Positions 10,556-22,799 of a stretch of DNA of 64,000 nt are shown here, in pieces (position 1 is the first letter of the stretch; every line of letters begins with the position of its first letter). The stretch spans positions 1 to 64,000 of the forward strand of contig LGRX02035356.1 in assembly GCA_001247695.2 (NCBI GenBank). The letters are read 5' to 3'. Below the pieces are notes generated by a model. The model made no database searches. It was not told the DNA's origin and was given only the letters and a program-made list of their open reading frames with translations. This DNA is from Cymbomonas tetramitiformis (lineage: Eukaryota; Chlorophyta; Pyramimonadophyceae; Pyramimonadales; Pyramimonadaceae). The position numbers and the translations under genes were made by a program.

Positions 10556-13500
10556 AATGGGGAGAAGCTACCAACAAACACGGCTTGCCGAATTTCAAGA
10601 TCTGATCAACTGCACTATTAGGGAGACGGATCATACCAGGAGAAGTATAAGCATATCCGCGGCCATCACTGGCGAAGTACTCCTCAATCTGAAACTTGGC
10701 ATCCGTCTCGACCATCTCTGGGGGCTCGAGGGTCTCAAGGGTGAGGTACTGGACCCTTGCAGTGTGGGGAAAGCAGCGCAAGTGGTAGCGCTCTTTCCCA
10801 GAATTGTAGTACACCAGAGGCTCCATGTTTGCGATGCATATGCCACATGTGCTGCATGGGGTTGGGAGTATCACCGAGCAGTATCCCACCCGAGCATGGG
10901 CATCCAGAGATGAGTCCCATTCCTAGCAAGACATATTCCCCACCTCCGCAACGAGTTTCGGAATTTCAGAATTTCGGCACAGACCATCACATCAAGGTGA
11001 TGCCAATTACACTGTGTATTGCTGACCAGCGTGCAATACCTTAGCAGTCTGTGCCAGCCAGCATCCCGCGTGGCACCTGTCTTGCAAAACTGCTATAGGT
11101 GATGCGCAGAGACCAGGCGCGCCGTGATATTCATATGACATCATGAGTGGCGCATCCTCTGCACTCGCCCTGTTTGAGCTGTTCGAGCCTCACCTGCATG
11201 ATCACGCCGAGACCGTGATCCACCGGCTCAGCAGCCTTCCTCAGCCGCTCCGCCTCCTCCGCCTCGGCTATGAGGCGCTCCTCCTTGAACTGCAACACCA
11301 CCGGCGAACGTACACAAGTTGCTTTCAGCCTCCCCATCACAAAACCTCCCCCAAAATCACGCGGAGCTCGGATCTTCTCACCAGCTGCCCAGCGAGGCAT
11401 CTCCCAAGAAACATGGTATGCACCACGAATGTTGTGCTGAGAACTAGATCGCGCTCATACATAAGGAGGCGTCGTTTCAAACCTTCCGGCTTAGTGCTAC
11501 TTTTGATTGCATTGCAACAGCTGGCCTAGTGACTGGCTCTCCCAACTTCCATCAAGGTTTTGCGACTGCCACGAAAAGACGGCTGACCTCGCATCAGAGG
11601 GCCGGCACGAAGGTATATAAAAGCGAGGCGGCAGACTCGGGCCAGCACCTCCCAGGCATTCTCCTTCCAGGAATTGAAGGCGTGGTGAGCGTTCGTCATG
11701 AACCGGAACACCACCTGCGAGGCGCCCTCATCACCCTCAGGCTCGTAGCACATTCCGGTAATCTTGACATGCAACAGCTGTGTGCATGTGGCAATGTAGC
11801 ACCATACAGGACCTCCGACCACGCCACATCCGTGACCTGCCATGCCACATCCATCTGCTCGCGAAATTTGGCTACCGAACAGTCCGTCGAAGCATGTTCA
11901 ATGCCCCACGTGGAATTGTCACTGCTGCGGAGGGAAACGCTCAGATTTAGGCGCGCCAACGTGGCGGGCGCCGGGCGTGCTTTTGCCGGACACTGGCCCA
12001 AGGCAAGGCTCCCACCTCAAGGCTCAGGAAATGTTTTGGAAGAAGTCATACGAGGAAGTGCGCATCCCCTTCGCATGCATGTGCAGGACCACCGCTACGC
12101 GCGTCGAGGGAGGACAGAGATTCAGCTTCGTTCGCAATCGGTCCGCATACTGTTATGCTTACACAGGCCTCAGGGGATGCGCTGGTGGCACACGGGGCGC
12201 ACTGGCCCACAGGCCTCAGGGGATGCGCTGGTGGCACACGGGGCGCACTGGCCCACAGGCCTCAGGGGATGCGCTGGTGGCACACGGGGCGCACTGGTCC
12301 ACAGGCCTCAGGGGATGCGCTGGTGGCACACGGGGCGCACTAGCCCACAGGCCTCAGGGGATGCGCTGGTGGCACACGGGGCGCACTGGCCCACAGGCCT
12401 CCACACGGGGCGCAACAGGGGGGATGCGCTGGTGGCACACGGGGCGCACTAGCCCACAGGCCTCAGGGGATGCGCTGGTGGCACACGGGGCGCACTGGCC
12501 CACAGGCCTTGCCCGAACCCATAGTTGCGCGCACCTGCTGCACGAGCTCCCGGCGGTGACGTCGGCAGTATTGCAGGTAGTCGCACCACGTGTCGAAGGC
12601 GCATATCTTGTGGAAATGAACCATGCGGTGCACCACAAACCGCGTGGCGCCCGAGTCCCTTGCGAACTCCTTCCACTCATGAAGGGCTTGCCGCAGCTGG
12701 AACTTCCGGCGCACCGCAGCCTGCGCAGAGGGGGGCCCTCCGATGTCCTTCAAACTACAACATTCCTCGAAACAAGTCACAACCAGCTCAGTCCGCCCGA
12801 TGCGCGGACCGATGCAGCAGGCCCTGCGCTCAACGCATCAGTGTGTCAGGAGAAGTCAGATACGATGCAGATCACACCAAGAGGCTGGGCATCCTGTTGC
12901 GGGACAGGATTTGCCGTGCAGCACATGGCACGCCCGGCGATACATGGCGCACATCGTCGCTCGCGAGTGTCGGAGCTTGCGCGTGGCGTGGCCTGGATGG
13001 GGACCAAGCCTGAGGCCAAGCCTGCGGACACGGACGTACCGCAAGCTCCATGTCCTCCACGTGCATTTGCATGAAGTGCCGCCAACCCTGCAGCGCACGA
13101 TGCTCCTTGTACTGCCACCAACGGCATGCCGCCAACGCATGCAAATCTTGCTGACTCAGCGTGTATCCTCCCGGCTGCTCGTACTGCGGCAGCTGCCCAC
13201 TGCAAGCACCAGGGCGCCAGTACCAGGTTTTAGTGGCCCGCTTCTGTGTTTGACTAATTTGGCACAGCCGCGCCCCTGCCCCTGCCGACCCTTGTGATCG
13301 CTCGCCGCCTGACGCAGCGCAGGGATGCTGACAGGGACAGGTTGTAGGAAAGCTGCTCCCTGAGCTTCAGCCGGTGCCTTCAGACAGGAAGGCGCGTCTC
13401 CGTCGCTTTAGATTCTCATGAGTGTTGCACCAGAGGGCAACGTATGCGCCTGCGCGTGAGCTGATGCTTGAACCGATTTCCTTGGCAAGCAGTATTCTAG

Positions 13501-16424
13501 CCACCCGACTGCTGCAGACACTTGCTGCGACGGCTCTACACATCCACAGCGCGCGTCAAAGGCTCCAGCACACTCTTCATCGACGGCTCTACACATCCAC
13601 AGCGCGCATCAAAGGCTCCAGCACACTCTTCATCGACGGCTCTACACATCCACAGCGCGCATCAACGGCTCCAGCACACTCTGCAGGGCATCTATCTGGA
13701 TGCTCTAGGGCTCGGAGGGGATGGAGATCCCCTACAACCAATTTAGCTCTCGGAGGGCATTTGTGACCACTCCACCCGCCCTCTTAAGCCATAAAAGTAC
13801 TTTTCTGCAGAAGCAGAGGAAAGCTACTTTACTGAATGTTCTGCGCGGTGCCTTGCTGCGTTCCGAAGGCGGGTACGTCAGACACTCCAAAAGCTGAGCA
13901 TATGCAATACCAATGCCTCTGCAACCCCCTACCCAAAACACTCGCCTACTCGCGCGGAACTCCTCATGCCGAGCACTTTGTCTGCAGGCAAGACGATAGG
14001 GTCCAGTGTCCAGTGCACTAGATTAGCGCTCCCCCGCCATTCTGTTATGTGCCAACCCAGGCGCTGTGGCGCCTGTCTCCATTGCAGGCGCCTGCCCGAT
14101 GCCTACCGGCAGCCTATCGTTCACCAGTCAGCTGCCGCCTTCCTGACAACTGTCCATCACCGCTTTATTAGTACCAGCGCAGCCAGCATCCTCACCGGGT
14201 AGGGTGAGGACAAGCTAATGGGATGCCACGTCGAGTTGTAAGCAGTCATGTTTAACGGGATGCACACGACGCACAACTTGCACTTCGCCCCACAGCCTTG
14301 AAGTAGAGCATCCGCCAGTCGAGGCCCAGGCCCACACAAGAGACCCAAGCCACGCACCACCCCCGACCCGTGCTTCATCCAACCTTGGGGGGTGGGTGCG
14401 TGTGGCGCCGAGGATGCCCACCGGCCCGTGCTGATCTGGAACGCTGTGCGAGCGGTGGCGGCGTGTGCGGTGGCAAAGCGCGAGGCTGCAGGGCCACCGT
14501 CGGCGTCCGCTTCAGCCTCCGCCTGCTCCTGCTTCAGCGCCTCCAGCTGCTCCGTATATGCTTGCAGTGCCCGCCCCTCCGCTGTGTCCGAGAGCGCTGC
14601 ACCCGCAGCCCCCGGTCCACATCAGCACTCACAGTAGCCCTTCTCCCAGCGTGTCGCGCAGGCCCTGGTCCACGTCGGCACTCAGTGTAGGATACCCTGC
14701 TCCCACCGTGTCTCGCAGCGTACTATCACCAGCCCGATGTCCTGCCAAGTGTCTCACAGCATACGAGCGACGAAAGACTGTGTCAGCGCAAACAAGCCAT
14801 GTGCGGTTTGACACGTGGCGCCCATGTGCGCGTACAGCAAACACTGTGTGGTAGAGTGCAGGCATGTCCTGCAATCCTATCAAGTCCTATTCATGCAACA
14901 CGTGTGGGGGCGTGAGGGAGGGAGGGAGGGGTGCAGCTTGACTTCAGGCATGGCATGCCGCCGTGGCCACACAGCCACCGTCGTGTGACAACTGTAATGA
15001 CACTGCGGGGGGCCGGACACTATGACTTTTACATGTGTCACACTATCACGGAGGGTGCACTGCAGCTGCAGGGTTATGACTTCTACATGTGTCATACTAT
15101 CACGGAGGGTGCACTGCAGCTGCAGGGTTATGACGAAGTACATTGATGCTATTGCTGCGCGTTATGACAGATCCAGCTGGCTCGACAGATGATGACGGAT
15201 AACAGGGGTCAGTGTGAACACAGAGAGAGAGAGAGAAGTGCTCCCTACCATCAAGCTTCACTTGCTTTCTCTCGCGCTGCACCGCCGCCGCCTTGAGGGG
15301 CTTTCTGGCCGCCTCAGGTCTTGCGGGCGCGAGGCTGTTCCCAGCAGCCTGCGAGTTCTGGTCCTCGTGCACCTCCCGCTGCGCCTCTGCCTCCGGCTCT
15401 TCGCGCCTCTCCTTACCTGCCACGTCAGCACCTCAGCCATCCGCGCCGTCAGCCTCGGGAGCGTGCGGTGCCTTGCCTGTCGTCAGCCCCGCGGCTGCCG
15501 GCCCTAGAGGCCATGGAAATGGCATCTACTCCAGACAGCAATACTTGCATGGCGGCATCTATTAACTGCTGTGGTATCGGGAGGGAGGCAGGACACCTAA
15601 TATTGGTGGAAGAACTCCATTGGCTGGCATGACCGGGAGGTTGCCGATCGTGGATGAGGAGCTGCCCCTGTCGTCGTCGTCAAGAATGGGCATGGGGTAG
15701 TTGGAGTCGATCCACTTGGCAACCTGCGCAGGAAGCTTTGCGGGCTATAACAAGAGCCCCCGCAGCACAGTGTCAGCCCCGGCCCCTCGCATCCCCTGCC
15801 AGGCTACGCCATTCAGACCCCACCAGAACACCCCTAGGATCCCTCACATCACCTGCCACACTGGGACACTATGACAGATCCCCTCACGTCACCTGCGACG
15901 CTTTACCGATGCACACCCTGGCACACCCTCCGCTACCCCCGTCACGTCACCCGGATACCCTGCACCGATACACCCCCTGGCACACCCTCCGCTCCCCGTA
16001 CTCACATCACTGGCCACGGTGCACCGATGAGCACCCCCTGGCACCCCGTGTTTCCGGGCCTACCGTGAGCACGTGCTACCCTCATGAGCGTAAGGAATAT
16101 CAGGCACAGCCAAGGGTGAAAATTCCAGAGGCGCGGGACAGGGAAGGTGAGATACCTTGAAGGCCTTCGCAGGCATCGCCTTCAGCATGTCTGTGGCCCG
16201 GTGCTTCGATGGAGGAGCTGTCGGCGCAGTGGGCCGCGGCACTACCGCAGGCGTTGTCCGTGGGATGGCTTGTGTCGCGGAAGGGCCAGAATGGGGAGAT
16301 ACGGGCGGCGCCGAGGCCGGGCGGAGGAAACTGGGGGCAGTGGGCTGCACCACCTGCCTCTCTTCCGAGGGGGGAGGCGCTGCGGCGGCCTGCAGAAGCT
16401 GCGATGAGGAGCTGCCATACAGCC
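10545..16424 (-). CDS. SFI1-like (centrin-binding repeat) protein with C-terminal zinc-binding motif, multi-exon
   Basis: Minus-strand exons read by eye: 16424-16156 (Pro/Ser-rich), 15744-15597 (AKWIDSNYPMPILDDDD), about 15503-15249 (Glu/Arg-rich), a coiled-coil block near 14620-14390 (TEQLEALKQEQAEAEAD), 13199-13040, 12720-12535, 11714-11588, 11289-11194 (EERLIAEAEEAERLRK) and about 10861-10545. Phases agree between 16156/15744, 15597/15503 and 12535/11714. Short W-containing units (ALQGWRHF, ALHEWKEF, AFDTWCDYL, AFNSWKENAW) resemble SFI1 repeats that bind centrin at basal bodies. The last exon has TCGICIAN...YHLRCF, a C..C..H..C zinc-binding pattern. Odd points: one in-frame TGA in the 15503-15249 exon; large minisatellites in introns; the exon set is incomplete, and the last exon may belong to another gene. 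Function is inferred from repeats only. Confidence 0.5.
12165..12512. repeat. 46-bp minisatellite in an intron of the SFI1-like gene
   Basis: About eight units built from ggcctcaggggatgcgctgg plus a tggcacacggggcgcactgg half. One unit is broken by a ccacacggggcgcaacagg variant near 12400. The unit length is not a multiple of three, and the block lies between exons 12720-12535 and 11714-11588, so it is intronic. Confidence 0.8.
13534..13690. repeat. 53-bp tandem repeat, three units
   Basis: Three near-identical units with gacggctctacacatccaca, gcgcgcatcaa and ggctccagcacactcttcat. Located in an intron of the minus-strand gene. Confidence 0.75.
14995..15137. repeat. ~54-bp tandem duplication
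   Basis: Two units of ttctacatgtgtcatactat plus cacggagggtgcactgcagc plus tgcagggttatgac. Intronic to the minus-strand gene. Confidence 0.7.
15785..16065. repeat. Degenerate ~60-70 bp tandem repeat (ccctggcacaccctccgct)
   Basis: Imperfect repeats of ccctggcacaccctccgct, caccgat(a)cac and cctcacgtcacctg words between exons 16424-16156 and 15744-15597. Open frames here are repeat artefacts. Confidence 0.55.
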
Positions 16425-16849
16425 CTGTGGGGAAGCGCACAAGGCCTTGTCAGCACAACGACGATTGGGGCACCACTGTTGACGAGTGCTGAGCAGGAAT
16501 GAAAAGAGGATACAGATCAGGTGCGGGCGAGAGCCGATGTAAAGGAAGGGGGGCTAGACAGAGGAAGGGGGCAGAGTGAGGGCGGGGTGCAGGCCCGGGC
16601 GCGGTTCAAGGCACGAATCTCCAGAGGGGTGCGCTGAGTGCTTGGCAAGGTCGCAGGAAGAATCTTACAACATCCGCAAACGATGTTGATAATCGTACGG
16701 TCCATCGCGCGAAGCCTACTTTCGCATGCAGGTTGCAGGCTTATGGATGTATGCTTGGACGACACAATACACAGACTAATACTATTTGCTTGGAACTTCG
16801 TTCGGCGGCGGCGTTCAAAAAGTGGATGAAGGCCTGAAGGTTTGAGTGA

Positions 16850-17277
16850 TGTACAAGCGGAAACGTCGCAGTGGATAATGTCGACAACAGACAAACCAAA
16901 GTTGACTGCGAGTACTAAGAACAACACGGCGAGGGACCATCGGTATCTTCGTTGCTGTTTGCACCTGGGTGAGTTGGATTTTCCCCGGACCAGGCAGAAG
17001 GGGGTTGGAGGGGAGGCTTTCCCCCATCCCTGGCAGCTAATACGCTCCGACTGCTAGGCGCCTTGGCCTCCTTGACCCCGTACAGCCCGGTGCTGGAGTC
17101 GATGTAACTCTCGCCTTCGGCGACATTCTGGGAAGCCTCCTGTTCTGCGGCAGCTCTGGCGCTACCCCAAACGAACTGCGATACCGAACCGAGAGACCAT
17201 ATGCAAGTGAGAAGGCATTCCAACTTCTGCGGATTTCGGCAAATGGCGTCATGCGTGAAAGCAGCTCGGTCACTCAT
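16850..17277 (-). CDS. Small membrane protein, unknown
   Basis: Exon 1 (17277-17044) encodes 78 residues from MSDRAAF to SSRS and ends at a clear GT donor in phase 0. Exon 2 starts at 16952 after a CAG acceptor and stays in phase. It begins QRRYRWSLAVLFLVLAVNFG, a basic cluster followed by a strong hydrophobic segment. The 3' end is not resolved; the frame stays open to about 16517. The layout of polar N terminus, two hydrophobic stretches and basic residues before the membrane segment faintly recalls PEX11-type peroxisomal proteins, but I cannot support that. It lies upstream of, and on the same strand as, the SFI1-like gene. Confidence 0.45.
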
Positions 17278-18350
17278 ATCAGTTTCAAAAAACAAAACTT
17301 CGCAGCAGACGACAGCTGCGTACTAATAGGTTTGAAAAGGCGTCCCCGCGCGTCACGATTTTCGCCACGCACGCCACGTATTCACATTGCGAAAACACAT
17401 AATATTAGTCGAAAGTCGACGGGCGAGCTTGACCCACGAAGACAAGACCGTGACCCGGGATGCTCACCAGTTTCTTTATAGATTTCTGTATGCCCTTGAA
17501 CATAAGTTTCCTTGGAAACTTTTAACATCGCTTCCGCGATAGCGTCATCCTGCGACGTTTCGGAGAACTGTATACACACGCCTCCTATGGAGGAGACAAG
17601 CGCGGCCCCTGCGGTCTGGAGTTACACTTTCTCCGTGTAAGGCCTTCCGATTAAGGAAGCAACTATCAATAGCATCGTCGCCAATGAAAACAAGAAAACC
17701 ACGGTCCCACGTGCGAAGTTACAATTCGCTGAACCAATTGGCGGAGCTATCGGTTATGGAGCTGACGTGAAAACGCTGAACAGGTGGCAAGTTGGCTAAG
17801 ACGATTTCCTGTTATAGACGATATGGATTGTTTAACGCGACAAGGATCTCCTCGGGATTAGTGGGCTTTCCTTTCTATGAAAGCTGAATTCCGAGCAATG
17901 ACACGCAGGTATTTTCTTCGTTCAATGAAGTGGGCTCGTCCCGACAGGTCTGAGCGTGTAGAGGACTGACACTGGACTGACCTGAGCGACAGGTCTTAGT
18001 TAGAGGTCAAGCACAACGACGAGAATCGAGAGTCTCGATATGCAACTTCTGAAATTGCTGAACTGCAGCAGTCAGTGACACGAGTAGTGAGTGACACGAG
18101 TAGTGACACGAGTAGCGACAGGCATGCATACGATGGGGCCAGGGGGGGGCAACACCCAGGGGCGAAAACAAGCGCCCCCCCCGGGACCACGTTTAGGTTT
18201 ACCTTATAGAAAATGTTTTTTGAAATAACATGCGGGGATTTTCTATATTCAATTTTGACCCCAAGTCCCAAGTCCCACCCCCACTTGCTTCTGAGTGCCC
18301 AAGTCCCAAGTCCCCCACTTATGAAAAGGCGTGATCCGGATATATATATG
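17278..18350. other. No gene seen
   Basis: About 1 kb with no supportable exon. A short gtgacacgagtagt repeat lies near 18075-18120 and C-rich tracts near 18135-18185 and 18265-18320. Confidence 0.4.
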
Positions 18351-18509
18351 TGTTACGGTACAAGCGTGCCGCACGCATATGCGTGCTTATTTCAGTACAA
18401 GCGCGCTAGGCGCGCTTGTACTCGGCACAATTGAACCAGCACAAGCGCGCCTGGCGCGCTTGTACTGGTACAAACACGCATACGCGTGTGGCGCGCTTGT
18501 ACCGTAACA
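18351..18509. mobile_element. Palindromic MITE (TGTTACGGTACAAGCG TIRs)
   Basis: A 16-bp perfect inverted repeat, tgttacggtacaagcg (18351-18366) and its complement (18494-18509), encloses two further hairpins of the type acaagcgcgc..gcgcgcttgt. No ORF. It sits just left of the 5' LTR of element A, probably in the tail of the LTR of remnant element B. A clear target duplication is not visible. Confidence 0.6.
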
Positions 18510-18532
18510 TGTGTTACGGTAACGGGTATATA

Positions 18533-18785
18533 TCACGGGGAAGCCGATTTCCCCCCCACTGTATGGGGGCCTGCTTCTCCTTGCTTCACCCCTCACTGTG
18601 TGTGGCATGTGTCACCCGTAACCGTGTCCCCGTCACGTTAGCCTTCTCTAGTTAGACAGTCCGTATGTCTGTCTTCCCCGCAGTTTATGCTATTCCGTTT
18701 CCGAGCACCCGGCACTGTGTTTTCTGTGACTTTATCGCGTATATATATCCATTATATATATACCCTCACTTCACTCTTTCTGTCA
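18533..18785 (+). repeat. 5' LTR of element A
   Basis: 253 bp, same length as the right copy with about one mismatch. Contains a C8 tract, an AT-rich tatatata segment near the end, and a tgtca terminus. Confidence 0.85.
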
Positions 18786-19102
18786 GGTTATCGACCCACA
18801 TCACGCTTTGTGGTGTTCGGTTTTGCTAGGCTCGCTTTGGCTCATCGTCAATTCTACAACTTGTGCATTTGCCTCATCCCAACTTCCCTCGTCTCACTTC
18901 GTGTAGTTCCTACCGTCTGTGATTGGTTTTACACGATCTCCCTCGGCCTAACTTCCCTCTTTCCCTCTTGTTCCTTCACCCTGGCCGGCTACTTCCTTCG
19001 GCGTCCTTCAACGCTCTGGCCAGCAGCGCCTCTCGGCTGCCGGAAAACTGACTTACCTTACGACGTTTTTGACGTCACCACCGTTTTCCTCGTCGAATTT
19101 TA

Positions 19103-19350
19103 TCACGGGGAGGCTGAAGTTCCCCCCCACTGTATGGGGGTTCAGCTCCTCCTAGCATCACCCCTTGCTGCGTGTGTCACTGGTCGTGTGTCACCGTATG
19201 ACACACACCTGCTAGAAAACTCACTGCCGTAATTCTTCTATCAGTTTTGTATCACCGGTTTCCACCAGCCACTGCTTTCTGAGTCCCTGTTTCAGTGATA
19301 TCGCTATATATCTTCAACAATATATATACCAATTATCACCTGTTCTATCA
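19103..19350 (+). repeat. 5' LTR of element C
   Basis: 248 bp, differing at about two bases from the reconstructed right LTR. Its first ~70 bases resemble the LTR of element A (cacggggaggctgaagttcc versus cacggggaagccgatttccc). Confidence 0.85.
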
Positions 19351-19603
19351 GGTTATCGTCCCACTTCACGTGAGTGGTGATTCCGGTTGGTTCGGCTCGC
19401 TTCGGTTTATCCGATTCTAAGAAACCGTCAGCACCGTTTTTGATTACCTTCAACGCGCAGATTAATTAACTGCGTACCGTCACAGCGGCATTTTTTCCGT
19501 CTCCGTTCCTCTTGCCGCTGCCGTTTATCGTGGGTTACCCTACCGTTTGTGACTGGGAATCTACGCACCGTCTCCGTCAGCTTTGGACATTCTGGATTAT
19601 TTT

Positions 19604-22156
19604 ATGCCGAACATGTCTCAACAGCGCCAGATCGGGCTCGCTGAAGCCCTCCGTTCAGCAAGGCGGGCAAGTGCCACGCCGTCACCGTCACCCGTGGACT
19701 CCGGTGGTGCTACCCCGGGTCCCACACGTCCGAGAAGGATTGTCTCCACCGCTTCTCTACGTTCGCGTCCATCATCGCTGCGGCCGTCTCCACTGCCGTC
19801 CGAATTCTTCAACGACCCATCAGTCCTTGTCTCCACCCCGGTGGAGGAAGGCCGGGAAGAGGAGTATTTGGAGCAGCTCTCGTATGCCTTCACGTACTCC
19901 GCCGACATCATCGCGGTTTTACGTCCTGGGGGCTACAACCAGAAGCACGGCTATACCCTTGACACCGAGACTGCCGACACCGATTTCAACGCCTTACTCG
20001 CGGCCTTTCGACACGTGCTTTATCCCGTGTCCTTCCCCGAGTTCTCCAAGCTTCTGGACCTTGAGCACGACTACGACTTCTACCACGTGGTGCTCAACGA
20101 GATCGTTTTCACCGTCCTCCCCATCGTTCTTCGCGGTACGGCGCTCGCACTGTACACTGAGGCGGCTCGTTCCCACCCTGGGGACGGCCGTTACATTTTA
20201 CAGCGCCTCCGCTACGAGGTTGAGGGGGTCCCCGATTCCGACTCCGACCGTTTTTGGGTTAAAATGCGCTCCTCCATCATCAACGAGCCCGACGACCCGT
20301 CCCCCCAGCTTACAGCTATCCGTACTCTTGGCGACAAGCACGCCAGGATTAACCCCGACTACAGCGAGGCCAAGAGGGTCAAGGACCTTTGGCACATCCT
20401 GACCAACTCGGCCAAGCAATCACCGTATGTCACCCCCTTGTACGTCAACGTCATCCGCGACTTGCGAGGTGGTGTGCCCTTCTCCTTCTCCACCCTCTGC
20501 CTGCGGATCCGCACCGTCTGGCGCGAGGAGCTTGACTTCGCCACCCCTGTGAAGGACACCGGCTACACCGTGCCTTCTGGTGGTGGTGGTGGTGGACGTG
20601 AGAAGAAGCCGTCCCTCAACTCCGTCTCCTTCAACCGTAACCCCGCCTACACCACCAAGCCCGTCGGTGAGTGGAAGGCGGAACCCGCTGGCGCCATGGT
20701 GAGGCGCTGGGTGGGCGTCGGCTACCCCTGCATTCTTTGCTTTCGCATGTGGGGTGTCACCGATGCGCACCCTGACACCCGTGGGTGCTGCCCTTACATG
20801 TGTAAGGAGGCATTCGGCGATGGGCGCGCGCCCGACACCGCGCTCCCCGCTGGGAAGCGGCCTCCGCCCCCAGACTTCGCTGCTGCCATCGCGGCATTCC
20901 GGGCACCGGACTTTGGCACTGGCCAGGATTTTTCAAAATTTGATTAAAAATTTGGGTGCGTTTTTGGCCTGAAAAAAAATTCAAAATTTGATCAAAATTT
21001 GGGTGCGTTCTTCAAAATAAGTCAAAATTTGATTAGAAGATGTAAAAAAATAGAATAAAAATATGGGCGGGATTGGTGAAAAATCTGGGGGGATATCGAA
21101 TATGTCTCCGCGATCGCGATGGCTGCTATCATTCCCATACTTTACACGTCGACGTGAGACGTGACACAGACGGATACCGCATTAACGCCGCAATTCAAGC
21201 TCTGATCTTCTCAAGTATCTTCAAGGTAGTCAATTTGTGAAAGTGAGGCCATCCGTTGAGAGTTCCCAGCATTCGGAATGCCTGTCCTATCTCTCGTAGC
21301 AGCTTATTCTGATTCTTCCGGAGAGGATTCCGATGGTGAAACAGGCTTGCGCCCTGTCCACCTGCATTGCCCTTGTTGCCCTTGCACCGACAACGGCAAA
21401 GGTAGCCCCTCCAAACCCCAATTGTGATGCCTAAGCAAAACCTATTGCGTGTCGTAGTCTCATAACCGGTTTAATTAGTCTTGAAACCTGTTATCGATCA
21501 TATTTCATATAGGTTTTACAGGTCTGAAGGTTGCCAATAGGTTGCCAAGCTGAACAAATTAGTATGAAATAGGTTCTTAGGCCAACTTGGGTGATTGTAA
21601 AAGAAATAGGGGCCTAGGGCAAGCGTCTCCGCGTCTCAGCGAACCGGTTTGGGCGTGTATGGGACCCGCGAGATCGGCTAATTATTGAAAAAAATTTAGG
21701 AAAAATTTAGGGGCCTTTTCAAAAAGGGAGGAAAAATTTAGGTGACTTTAGGAAAAATTTCAAAAAAAAATTTGGGTCAATTTAAAAAAAATGTGGGCCA
21801 GAGCCAAACCGGACTGCCCTGCAGACGCCCCTCCGGTGGTGCCGGTCCCCCAGTCCGACACCCCTACGGACGTGGCAGTCATGACGTTCGTTGCCCCCGT
21901 GATCGACCCGTCACCGCCGCTTGCTCCGTTATCCGCATCTACGGCATGCGAGCCGGTGGTGCCGTCTGCGGAGCCACCGCTTACGCAACCGGCTCTGCAC
22001 TTGGCATGCTCTGACCCCGACGAGGTGCCCGAGGACTCCGATGGCGACGCCGCCCTTCATGGCTTCACTGGAGAGGAAGACTTCGATTGGCCGGCTTTCC
22101 GAGAGACCCCGTGGATCCCTTCATTCAGCGGAGCGCCAAAACCGAATGGACCGTAG
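19604..22156 (+). pseudogene. Gag-like protein of element C, split by an AT-rich insertion
   Basis: The first part runs from ATG 19604 to about 20938 (roughly 445 codons). It has a Ser/Pro/Arg-rich N terminus, a helical capsid-like region (FPEFSKLLDLEHDYDFYHVV, then YILQRLRYEVEGVPDSDSDR) and a CX2CX9HX5C zinc-knuckle-like motif (CILC...H.....C) near residue 390. The second part, about 21795-22156, continues with VMTFVAPVIDPS and ends in an acidic tail (DFDWPAFRETPW). The minus-strand remnant at 25803-26460 joins the same two regions without the insertion, which shows they once formed one protein. An earlier in-frame TTG at 19583 is not needed. No protease or polymerase motif is visible. Confidence 0.7.
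20939..21794. mobile_element. AT-rich insertion inside gag of element C
   Basis: About 850 bp whose two ends are rich in aaaatttg/aaatttgggt words. It separates gag segments that are adjacent in the related element B. The hexamer ggccag lies at both junctions (near 20921-20926 and 21795-21801), a possible 6-bp target duplication. No ORF or clear TIR seen. Borders are approximate. Confidence 0.5.
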
Positions 22157-22799
22157 AGCGGGACTAGCCCGCCTAGCCTGTTTAATTGTCTTTTAGGTGC
22201 CTAGGCAGCGCCCATGCACGGATGTGCTTCTAGCTGGGTTGGAAAAGGCCCCCTCGGCTTGGACACTAAATTGACAATTGGGTTAGGGTTTAGGGTTTTC
22301 CCTTGCTCTTGCATGGCCACTCACACCTTCGGGGTGAGGTGGTGTCACGGGGAGGCTGAAGTTCCCCCCCACTGTATGGGGGTTCAGCTCCTCCTAGCAT
22401 CACCCCTTGCTGCGTGTGTCACTGGTCGTGTGTCACCGTATGACACACACCTGCTAGAAAACGGAAAAATAATTAATATAGAATAAGTTTTCTTAATCTT
22501 AGAATAACCCGTTTCATCGTTAATTTAGAATAAGTTTTCTTGATGTCATCCGGCTATGACCGGTGGTCCTTTTCACGACTCGTGTTCAAATAATGTGCAC
22601 ACAGGTCAAACGCTCTCGTTCCCGCTGGTGCCATCATGAGGAAGCCTCCAAAAAGCTTTAAGAAGGTTTGTCTCGCTTGTGATAATGGTGGGCGCCGTTG
22701 TAATAGACACTCACGGCGTGTCCTGCTTGAAAAAAGGGCCCCTGTACTTCTTCTAGATTCTAAACCCTTTGACTTGCCTTTTACCGCTGCACGCGACCG

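Noticed and set aside
9872..10621. 249-codon ORF across the 57-bp array
   Set aside because: Unit lengths are irregular, so the peptide repeat drifts through frames; open frames exist on both strands only because of the repeat.
11842..13074. 410-codon plus-strand ORF
   Set aside because: It reads the antisense of SFI1-like exons and an intronic minisatellite; the minus-strand exons have splice phases and motifs.
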